Source: Coriobacteriaceae bacterium AF08-21
Lineage (GTDB): Bacteria; Actinomycetota; Coriobacteriia; Coriobacteriales; Coriobacteriaceae
DNA length: 39,420 nucleotides
Assembly: GCA_027687465.1 (NCBI GenBank)
Contig: JAQCQR010000022.1
Location: 359-39,778 of the forward strand
Direction: 5' to 3'
Below, one piece after another: positions 26,520-32,393 of this stretch. The position numbers were made by a program, and so were the translations under genes. Below the pieces are notes generated by a model. The model ran no database searches, was not told the DNA's origin, and was given only the letters and a program-made list of their open reading frames with translations. Positions within the stretch are counted from its first letter, which is position 1. Each line of letters starts with the position of its first letter.

Positions 26520-26770
26520 CAAGCGGAGGGATTCGAACCCGCGAGGGTGCGGAGCTGAGGAACGCGAAGCGTTTTCCAGCGCAGCACGCAAGGAGCGAAG
26601 CGACGCAGCGGGGCGCGGCCGCCGACCAGGCGGACGCGGAATCCCTCCGTCCCACACCAGCCAAGAGCCCCTCACGTCAAGCAAATCGAGCCAACGCCGC
26701 CAAGCGGAGGGATCCGAACCCGCAAGGGTGCGGAGCGACGCAGCGGCGCGCGGGCGCCGCAGGCAGACGC
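26520..26770. repeat. Two related GC-rich repeats carrying tRNA 3'-end-like sequence
   Basis: CAAGCGGAGGGATTCGAACC.. (from 26520) recurs at about 26700 with two or three changes over 35 bases, followed in both by GTGCGGAG and GCGACGCAGCGG. The second copy lacks about 45 bases present in the first. The motif is the reverse complement of a tRNA T-arm and acceptor end. Between them, AATCCCTCCGTCCCA at 26640-26654 exactly repeats the last bases of tRNA-Gln (26449-26463). No genuine protein is coded here. Confidence 0.8.
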
Positions 26771-26773
26771 GGT

Positions 26774-26805
26774 GTCGGCACTTAGGGACGTTCCTAAAGT
26801 GCCGG
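26774..26805. repeat. Short extragenic palindrome
   Basis: GTCGGCACTTAGGGA pairs with TTCCTAAAGTGCCGGC around a two-base CG centre, with one wobble and a one-base bulge. It resembles a REP-type hairpin. No U-tract follows. Confidence 0.6.
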
Positions 26806-26839
26806 CTCGGGACTATTTTCGAGGACCCTCCGAAGGACT

Positions 26840-27069
26840 GTGGCCAAAAAACGGCAAATATGAGTACTGTTACCGTTGTAGCTACATTATTTTCGTTAAT
26901 AAAAGAAGATCTTAATGAGACTTATTCGCATCAAGGTCTTCCTTTAATGAACACTTGAGGAGATACGGCAGCTTATCTGCTCGATCGACACGTCAAATCA
27001 CCTTAAATGTGGTCAAAATTACTGCTACTAAAAGAGTATCAGTACTCATATTTGATGTTTTTTGGCCAC
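26840..27069. mobile_element. MITE-like element with 34 bp terminal inverted repeats
   Basis: Bases 26840-26873 (GTGGCCAAAAAACGGCAAAT...) and 27036-27069 are inverted repeats with 31 of 34 matches. The enclosed ~160 bases are markedly AT-rich compared with the surroundings and contain no convincing gene. This plan fits a non-autonomous transposable element. No clear target-site duplication is seen. Confidence 0.65.
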
Positions 27070-27107
27070 GGCTCTTTATAGACACCCTGCACAGCGACGG
27101 CGGTAGA

Positions 27108-27140
27108 TTTCGGAACGTGTCCGTCAGCCCCGTTCCGAAA
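27108..27140. other. Hairpin in the tRNA-Gln downstream region
   Basis: TTTCGGAACG (27108-27117) pairs perfectly with CGTTCCGAAA (27131-27140), with a 13-base loop. It could be a weak bidirectional terminator. The A/T ends of the stem give short U-rich tails in both directions. Confidence 0.5.
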
Positions 27141-27172
27141 AGCGAGCCGCATGCAACGGCCAAGCCACGACA

Positions 27173-27309
27173 GGCCCCGGGAGAGCGGGGACACCGGCTT
27201 AGGTTTATCGCGAGTTCCGCACGAACAGGAGGCCACTCAATGTGGCCTCCGTCGTGAGCAGGACTGTAGAGCAGGAAACCTAAGCCGGTGTCCCCGCTCT
27301 CCCGGGGCC
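27173..27309 (-). repeat. Long-arm hairpin element B (69-base conserved core)
   Basis: The arms 27173-27206 and 27276-27309 are perfect inverted repeats of 34 bp. The core 27207-27275 has the invariant TCGCGAGTTCCGCAC and AGCAGGACTGTAGAGCAGG, and an inner stem GAGGCCAC-TCAAT-GTGGCCTC. Relative to A and D, the stem carries an A-T to G-C paired change. The arm sequence is unlike A, C and D apart from AGGTTT next to the core. The element begins 8 bases beyond the stop codon of the leftward JetD-like gene. Confidence 0.95.
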
Positions 27310-27317
27310 GGCGGAAT

Positions 27318-29510
27318 TTAGTTGTTAAGCATGCGGTCGAAGCTTCCCGAGTCGCCATCCCGATAGTCGGCGGTCATCAGAATCTCCTGCGGAATGCGCC
27401 CGCCCTCGCGCAGCACATTGCGGAACTGCACGCGCGTGACCATGGGCAGATCCTTGATCGTCGCCGCCAAGTTCTGCGGCACGCCCTGGTTGGCAGCCGC
27501 GGGCTCGCACTCGCCGCCGGCCTTCACGCGACGCTTATGCTCGGCGAGCATGGCGCGGTACATGCCGGCATGCAGGCGAATCTCAACCACATTGGCATTG
27601 CGAGCCTGCTCGACGATGCGCGCGCCCTCGCGGTCGATATCGCCCACGTAGTAGACGTAGTTAAAGCGATAGCCGATCTCGGCCAGATAATCGTCCAGGG
27701 CATGCGAGACGCTCGCCTTGCATCCGCCGCCAAAAATCACGCCGCCCACCTTGATGCCAAAGAGCTTGGCGTGCTTGCGGCCACGCAGCAGCCTGACGAT
27801 CTCGTCGTAGGTGTCCAGGTTCTCGACCATAATGAACGGCTTATCGGCGCCCAGCGTAAAGAAACCCGTAAAGTGCACGGGGCGGTTGGGGGCGACCTTG
27901 ATCGCCTGCATGCTGATGCCCTTTTCGGTCATGCGCCTTATCAGGCGCTCACCGTGCTTGCCGTCAAAAGCCTTCTCGTCGTTAAAAATCTGGTAGGCAC
28001 GCTGGCGGCGCGAGGCAACCGGCGTATCGGCACCTCGGTTTTGCTCGATCCAAGCCTGGATGATTGCGATTTCCTCGGCAATCTTGCGGTTGGACATCTC
28101 GTTGTGCTGAGTGCGCTGCGGCGCCTTTTTGCCGTCCTTGCCCTCGACCTTAACAATTTGAGTCTGCTGTTCCTTGATCTTAGAGAGCGCCGTAGGCGTA
28201 GGGACAACTTTGAGCAGCTGCCTGCCCAAAACGCGGGCAAGGGCAAACGCCGATACCTCGCCGTGGACGGCCGACTCGGGCTGCTGGGTAGCACTATCAG
28301 CCGCGGCAGGCTCAGCCTGTGCATGAGGCTTACGCTTGGAATCTGCCCGGGTATTACGTTCCTGCTTGGGCGCAGACGAGCGCTTTTGTGGACGATCGGA
28401 CTTGGCCTCCTTCGCCGGCTGGCGCTTGACCTGATCCACCGGAGTCTCGGCCTTCTCATCTCCGTTTTGTGTCGCTGTCTTCTCGGCCGCGGCCTCGGCA
28501 TTTGAGCCACGACCGCCGCGGTGACGACGACGGCGGGGCTTGCCTGAGGCGCTCTCCCCCGCCTGCTTATCAGCGGTCTGTTGAGCTTTGACCTCAGTGT
28601 CAGCCGCAGGCTGCGACTCGGAAGGTTGCTGCTCGCGAGCCGCCGGCTCAACGGTTTTCTCGGTTTGTTCGGCCTTCTCGGCCTGAGCGGTCGGAGCCGG
28701 CTCGCCCTTCTCCTGACGCCTTACGGGATACGCGCGCCTCGCAAAACCACGTCCGGGACGACATGAGCCCGGGGCCTTCTTGGCAGACTCCTCAACATCG
28801 TCTGCGGCCTCGGAAAGCTCTTCAACCTCATGCGCGACATCCTGCTGCGCAGCCTTAAAGTGGGCACCACGGCGACGCTGGGGCTCCTGGGCCTCCACGG
28901 GCTTTTGCTCCTTCGCGGGCCTCTGCGACTCGGCAGCAACCTCGTTCTCAACAGCCTCGGCATCCGTCTCACCCTTTCGAGCAACGGCGCGACGGAAGCG
29001 CTCCTGCTGGGCGCGACGCTGCGCATCGCGCTTGCCACCCCCGCCAAAACCGCCGCGCCCTGCCTTGGCCGTAAAGGCACGCACGACGTTCTCATCGAGC
29101 AACTCATCGGTATCAACATGCTCACGCGGAGCAACTTCTTCCACAGCAGGCACGTCAGCGGAATCCTCGACGACAAAATCTTCGACGGACTCGGCAGGCT
29201 GCTCCTGGGCATCGCGGATCTCGACATTGATGGTATAGAACGCCGGGCGCCCGTTAATGCCGCTGCCCTCGATCTTGGTCACGATATTTGCCGCGATAAG
29301 CTCATCGCGCATCGCCTTGGTATCGCATTCCTTATCGACGGAGCGGAAAATCTGCGCCAGCGCGCTCGACTTAATCTTGAGCGCCTTGCGGCAGAGCAGG
29401 TCGTAGGCAACCAGCTTGGCGCGCTCGGCAGAAAGCGACGTCTGGCTGCTCAGACGCTCAGCCAGAGCATCGACATTGTTTTGATTATCGGAATATACCG
29501 TCTTGGCCAC
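27318..29510 (-). CDS. Winged-helix / disordered / Toprim-like protein resembling the JetD C-terminal domain
   Basis: 730 residues from a GTG start at 29510 (AAAGGGG 4 bases upstream; begins MAKTVYSDNQNNVDALAERL). Residues about 10-110 look like a winged helix (LAQIFRSVDKECDTKAMRDE). Residues about 110-450 are low-complexity, rich in Glu, Lys, Arg, Ala and Gln, with patches such as RRRRHRGGRG, probably disordered and nucleic-acid binding. The end (about 480-730) resembles the Toprim-like domain of JetD/DUF2220 and topoisomerase VI A: VENLDTYDEI (Glu563) and GDIDREG (623-629, Asp pair). In Wadjet defence JetD is the nuclease, but no JetABC genes are here. A role on DNA or RNA is likely; defence is unproven. 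Confidence 0.75.
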   Translation of the reverse strand: MAKTVYSDNQNNVDALAERLSSQTSLSAERAKLVAYDLLCRKALKIKSSALAQIFRSVDKECDTKAMRDELIAANIVTKIEGSGINGRPAFYTINVEIRDAQEQPAESVEDFVVEDSADVPAVEEVAPREHVDTDELLDENVVRAFTAKAGRGGFGGGGKRDAQRRAQQERFRRAVARKGETDAEAVENEVAAESQRPAKEQKPVEAQEPQRRRGAHFKAAQQDVAHEVEELSEAADDVEESAKKAPGSCRPGRGFARRAYPVRRQEKGEPAPTAQAEKAEQTEKTVEPAAREQQPSESQPAADTEVKAQQTADKQAGESASGKPRRRRHRGGRGSNAEAAAEKTATQNGDEKAETPVDQVKRQPAKEAKSDRPQKRSSAPKQERNTRADSKRKPHAQAEPAAADSATQQPESAVHGEVSAFALARVLGRQLLKVVPTPTALSKIKEQQTQIVKVEGKDGKKAPQRTQHNEMSNRKIAEEIAIIQAWIEQNRGADTPVASRRQRAYQIFNDEKAFDGKHGERLIRRMTEKGISMQAIKVAPNRPVHFTGFFTLGADKPFIMVENLDTYDEIVRLLRGRKHAKLFGIKVGGVIFGGGCKASVSHALDDYLAEIGYRFNYVYYVGDIDREGARIVEQARNANVVEIRLHAGMYRAMLAEHKRRVKAGGECEPAAANQGVPQNLAATIKDLPMVTRVQFRNVLREGGRIPQEILMTADYRDGDSGSFDRMLNN

Positions 29511-29612
29511 GGGGCCCCTTTCATATGCACACATATACGTCCATATGGTACAACGCACGAGCCTATCCACGCAAAACATCTGCGAGAACGCCCTTGCACC
29601 ACCTGTTATCAC

Positions 29613-29654
29613 AAGAAAAAAGACCGGGTCCGCTTGATTGCGGACCCGGTCTTT
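29613..29654 (-). terminator. Intrinsic terminator of cstA
   Basis: AAAGACCGGGTCCGC (29619-29633) pairs perfectly with GCGGACCCGGTCTTT (29640-29654). On the leftward strand the stem is followed by TTTTTTCTTG. It starts 39 bases beyond the cstA stop codon. The rest of 29511-29612 shows only the upstream region of the JetD-like gene, with no clear promoter. Confidence 0.93.
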
Positions 29655-29693
29655 CCGAGTCAAATAGATGGGAGATTCAACCCGTCCGACCGA

Positions 29694-31583
29694 CTAGGCC
29701 TTAGCGGCCTCGGCGTCGGCAGGAGCTTCAGCGGCAGCGGCGCGACCGTACTCGGCCTTGCCCATCTCGGACCACTCGGGCTCCTCGTCGGGCATGGAGC
29801 CGGCCTCCTTGCCGAAGAACTCCTTGAGGCAGTTGACGGCGACGATGAGGCCCAGGACCATCAGCAGGACGGCGAAAACGAGCTGCAAGCCCTTGGTGGC
29901 GGCGACGGAGACGGCGGCCGTGGTGGCGGTAGCCGGGATGGTGCCGAAGAAGCCGTAAGCCTGGACAGCGGTCATGCAGCCCATGGCGCTCTGGACCAGC
30001 GAGGTGAAGGTGCAGCAGAGCAGGAAGGCGACGGGCACGTAGAGCATCCAGCCCTTGCGGCCGGTGCACTTGCAGAACACGGCGAGGGTGATCATGGTCA
30101 TGCCGCCGAGCAGCTGGTTGGAAGCACCAAAGAGCGGCCAGATGTTGGCATAGCCGCCAAAGGCGAGGGCGAGACCGGGAAGCAGGGTGACGACCGTGGC
30201 GAACCAGGGGTTGCCGAGAACCTTCATGTAGCCGGCCTTGGACTCGATGGCCAGGGCGTCGTTGGTCTGGGCAAAGAACTCGGAGAACGAGGTGCGGGCG
30301 ATGCGGGCGACGGCATCGAGCGAGGTCAGGGCCAGAGCGGAGACGTTCATGGTCATGAAGACGGTAGCGAGCGTGCCGTCAACACCGAAGGCCTGCATAC
30401 CGCGGGAGATGCCAGCGGCGAAGATCTGGAACGGGGTGGAAGCGACGCCGGCGTTGAGGGCACCGGTGCCGGCGGTGTTCATATCGGAGAACATGATGCC
30501 GGCGACGATGATGGCAAGGATGCCGACGAAGGACTCGACGATCATGGCGCCATAACCGACCTTGACGGCGTCCTGCTCCTTCTCGACCTGCTTGGAGGAG
30601 GTACCAGAAGAAACGAGGCTGTGGAAGCCGGAGAGGGCACCGCAGGCAACGGAAACAAACAGGACCGGGAACATCATGCCAGAAGCGCTGGAGAAGCCGG
30701 TAAAGGCCGGAGCGGTGATGGTGGCCTGGCCGTTAACACCCAGGACGACGATACCGAGGACAGCGCAGGCGATCATGACGATCATCATGATGGAAGTGAG
30801 GTAGTCGCGAGGGGTCTTGAGCATCTGGATGGGCATGGCGCCAGCAAAGACCAGGTAGACCATGACAACGGCGAACCACTGGAACTTGTCCAGGTAGACC
30901 GGGAACTGCATGCCGACGGCAAACATGAGAACCATGAGCACCACGCCAGTGACAAACTCGGCAGCGCCGGTGAGGTTGAACTTCTTCTGGGCCCAACCAA
31001 AGGCGATAGCGACGAAGGTGAACAGGATGGAGATGGTACCAGCGCAGCCGGCGGCATAGGACTTGGTGAAGTCGATGGCACCGGTAGCAGCACCAGAAGC
31101 GTCAACGGCCGGGGTGAACATGAACGTCTTGCAGACCATGTCGGTGAAGGCGGCGATGACGATGATGCAGAACAGCCAGCAGAACAGCAGGAACAGGCGA
31201 CGGCCGGTCTTGCCGATGTACTTCTCGATGAGCTGAGCGAGCGACTTGCCGTTGTTCTTCATCGAGGCGTACAGGGCGCCAAAGTCGTGGACGGCGCCAA
31301 AGAAGATGCCGCCGACGAGGACCCAGAGCACGACGGGCAGCCAGCCAAAGGCCATGGCGACGATCGTACCCGTGACAGGGCCAGCACCGCAGATCGAGCT
31401 GAACTGGTGCGAGAACGCGGTAAAGGCGGAGACGGGTGAGAAGCTCTTGCCGTCCTTCATGCGCTTGGCCGGCGTGAGGGCCTCTTTGTCAACGCCCCAC
31501 TTGTTGGCCAGCCAGCGGCCGTAGCCCAGATAGCCGCAGGCGAGCACCGCCGCGGCCACAACCATGAGCAAAACTCCGTTCAT
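29694..31583 (-). CDS. cstA: CstA-family carbon starvation / pyruvate or peptide transporter
   Basis: 629 residues with about 16-18 predicted membrane helices. Diagnostic stretches are FSHQFSSICGAGPVTGTIVA, GIFFGAVHDFGALYASMKNNG, VACGALSGFHSLVSSGTSSKQV and WPLFGASNQLLGGM. Family members import pyruvate (BtsT) or support peptide use (CstA) during carbon limitation. It is near the length of short CstA proteins (E. coli CstA about 700). The C-terminus is Ala/Glu-rich and cytosolic. GAGGAGG lies 7 bases before the ATG. The 235-base leader contains a strong terminator and a 14-codon Ile/Val-rich reading frame, pointing to attenuation control. It is a single-gene transcript with its own terminator. 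Confidence 0.95.
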   Translation of the reverse strand: MNGVLLMVVAAAVLACGYLGYGRWLANKWGVDKEALTPAKRMKDGKSFSPVSAFTAFSHQFSSICGAGPVTGTIVAMAFGWLPVVLWVLVGGIFFGAVHDFGALYASMKNNGKSLAQLIEKYIGKTGRRLFLLFCWLFCIIVIAAFTDMVCKTFMFTPAVDASGAATGAIDFTKSYAAGCAGTISILFTFVAIAFGWAQKKFNLTGAAEFVTGVVLMVLMFAVGMQFPVYLDKFQWFAVVMVYLVFAGAMPIQMLKTPRDYLTSIMMIVMIACAVLGIVVLGVNGQATITAPAFTGFSSASGMMFPVLFVSVACGALSGFHSLVSSGTSSKQVEKEQDAVKVGYGAMIVESFVGILAIIVAGIMFSDMNTAGTGALNAGVASTPFQIFAAGISRGMQAFGVDGTLATVFMTMNVSALALTSLDAVARIARTSFSEFFAQTNDALAIESKAGYMKVLGNPWFATVVTLLPGLALAFGGYANIWPLFGASNQLLGGMTMITLAVFCKCTGRKGWMLYVPVAFLLCCTFTSLVQSAMGCMTAVQAYGFFGTIPATATTAAVSVAATKGLQLVFAVLLMVLGLIVAVNCLKEFFGKEAGSMPDEEPEWSEMGKAEYGRAAAAEAPADAEAAKA

Positions 31584-31618
31584 TACATTTCCTCCTCTAA
31601 AAAGAACTTCCTAGACAT

Positions 31619-31657
31619 AAAAAATGAGGGCCGTCGGTTGCGCTCGACGGCCCTCAT
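31619..31657 (-). terminator. Terminator in the cstA 5' leader (attenuator)
   Basis: ATGAGGGCCGTCG (31624-31636) pairs perfectly over 13 bp with CGACGGCCCTCAT (31645-31657). On the leftward strand it is followed by TTTTTT. It ends 35 bases before the cstA ATG on the same transcript, so it must be conditional if cstA is to be expressed. Confidence 0.9.
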
Positions 31658-31660
31658 CTT

Positions 31661-31745
31661 CATCAGCCGCCCGTTATCGTACGGGCTAGCTGTATGTGCT
31701 AACCCGCATCAGATAATTACTACGCTGATAATGTTTAGCTGATGC
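31661..31745 (-). promoter_or_regulatory. Competing hairpins of the cstA leader
   Basis: Leftward, GCATCAG (31745-31739) can pair with CTGATGC (31712-31706). The overlapping CATCAGC (31744-31738) can instead pair with GCTGATG (31667-31661). GGGTTAGC/GCTAGCCC (31705-31698 with 31690-31683) competes with GCCCGT/ACGGGC (31686-31681 with 31674-31669). These mutually exclusive pairings lie between the leader peptide and the terminator, as in amino-acid attenuators. I did not find a full antiterminator that sequesters the terminator arm. Confidence 0.65.
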
Positions 31746-31753
31746 GTGAACAT
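31709..31753 (-). CDS. Leader peptide MFTHQLNIISVVII upstream of cstA
   Basis: A 14-codon frame starts at ATG 31753 and stops at TGA 31711-31709. GAAGAGGA lies about 10 bases upstream. Seven of the 14 residues are Ile, Val or Leu, with IISVVII at the end, and the stop codon falls inside the first leader hairpin. That is the plan of ilv-type leader peptides, where ribosome stalling at scarce Ile- or Val-tRNA prevents termination. A longer frame starting at 31777 is in phase but lacks a ribosome site. Confidence 0.7.
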   Translation of the reverse strand: MFTHQLNIISVVII

Positions 31754-31824
31754 GTCTAAGAAATCCTCTTCAATCATGATGCGAACGATCCGTGCGTGTT
31801 CACATCCCCCAGTGGATGAAAAGG

Positions 31825-31853
31825 AGTATGAAACTTTAGTTACCTAAAGTCAA
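31825..31853 (-). promoter_or_regulatory. cstA promoter with overlapping operator-like palindrome
   Basis: On the leftward strand TTGACT (31853-31848), a 17-base spacer and CATACT (31830-31825) form a strong promoter; transcription would start near 31818. The spacer region holds a perfect inverted repeat ACTTTAG-TTAC-CTAAAGT (31833-31850) that overlaps the -35 box, a good place for a repressor. Confidence 0.8.
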
Positions 31854-31952
31854 CGCAAATAAGTAATGAATTTTCAACTTTTTTGAATTTCTCGTTATAA
31901 AACGCCACTGACCTCGGACTTTACCGAACGACAGTTTTTGCTTAAGAGATGC

Positions 31953-32101
31953 CCCTGAGAGCCGCGGGAGCCGGGCGGCGCATTTGAACTTTCCTGCTCT
32001 ACAGTCCTGCGCAAGACGGAAAGCACATTAAGTGCTTTCCTTTGCGTGCGGAACTCGCGATAAAGTTCATATGCGCCGCCCGGCTCCCGCGGCTCTCAGG
32101 G
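31953..32101 (+). repeat. Long-arm hairpin element C (69-base core, opposite orientation)
   Basis: The arms 31953-31992 and 32062-32101 are inverted repeats of 40 bp with one mismatch. The core 31993-32061 is the reverse complement of the A/B/D core. Its inner stem carries four paired changes relative to D (GAAAGCAC/GTGCTTTC in place of AAGGCCAC/GTGGCCTT), all of which keep pairing. The GC-rich arms (CGCGGGAGCCGGGCGGCGCA) are unlike the other copies. It lies about 100 bases upstream of the cstA promoter. Unlike the others it does not directly follow a stop codon. Confidence 0.95.
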
Positions 32102-32116
32102 ATTCCCATCCCAAAT

Positions 32117-32152
32117 GTGCGGAGCAAAGCTCCGCACGCCAACTTTTTCTTT
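32117..32152 (+). terminator. Rightward terminator-like hairpin after element C
   Basis: GTGCGGAGC-AAA-GCTCCGCAC (32117-32137) is a perfect 9 bp stem followed by GCCAACTTTTTCTTT. No rightward protein gene precedes it, so it may end a non-coding transcript running through element C. The rest of 32153-32246 shows nothing recognisable. Confidence 0.5.
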
Positions 32153-32246
32153 CAGCTAAAGAACGCCGGAAATTCGACACTGGCTTGTTAACCTTGCTGG
32201 ACGTTGTCGACGCCAAACCAGCTCAGAAGCTACATCAATACAGAAA

Positions 32247-32381
32247 GGTCCCCGGCCGGAGGGGCCGGATATAAGGTTTATCGCGAGTTCCGCACGCAAA
32301 GAAGGCCACTTAATGTGGCCTTCGTCTTGCGCAGGACTGTAGAGCAGGAAACCTTATATCCGGCCCCTCCGGCCGGGGACC
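32247..32381 (-). repeat. Long-arm hairpin element D (69-base conserved core)
   Basis: The arms 32247-32279 and 32349-32381 are perfect inverted repeats of 33 bp (GGTCCCCGGCCGGAGGGGCC...). The core 32280-32348 is identical to that of element A except for its first base. The element begins 12 bases beyond the stop codon of the tsaB-rimI-tsaD gene and probably forms the 3' end of that operon's transcript. The leftward strand continues with TTTCTGTATTGATG, a partial U-tract, so it could also act as the terminator. Confidence 0.95.
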
Positions 32382-32393
32382 GCGCCGTACCAG

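Noticed and set aside
25662..26684. Leftward 340-residue open frame with GFEPPTAGTKNRSS
   Set aside because: Antisense to the peptidoglycan-binding-repeat gene and to tRNA-Gln; the motif is the reverse-strand translation of the tRNA.
26392..26958. Open frame overlapping tRNA-Gln, reading RDSNPRGCGAEEREAF
   Set aside because: This is the familiar spurious translation of tRNA T-arm sequence and its repeats; the frame runs through the tRNA and GC-rich repeats and has no ribosome site.
27318..29510. Complete Wadjet defence system
   Set aside because: Only a JetD-like domain is present; no JetA, JetB or SMC-like JetC gene lies in the window.
28830..31439. Rightward 869-residue open frame
   Set aside because: Antisense to the JetD-like gene and cstA; composition (Gly, Asp, Glu, His-rich) is that of a reverse-frame artefact in GC-rich DNA.
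31584..31820. cstA leader as a T-box or metabolite riboswitch
   Set aside because: No T-box sequence or known aptamer core was recognised; the translated Ile/Val-rich frame explains the layout better.
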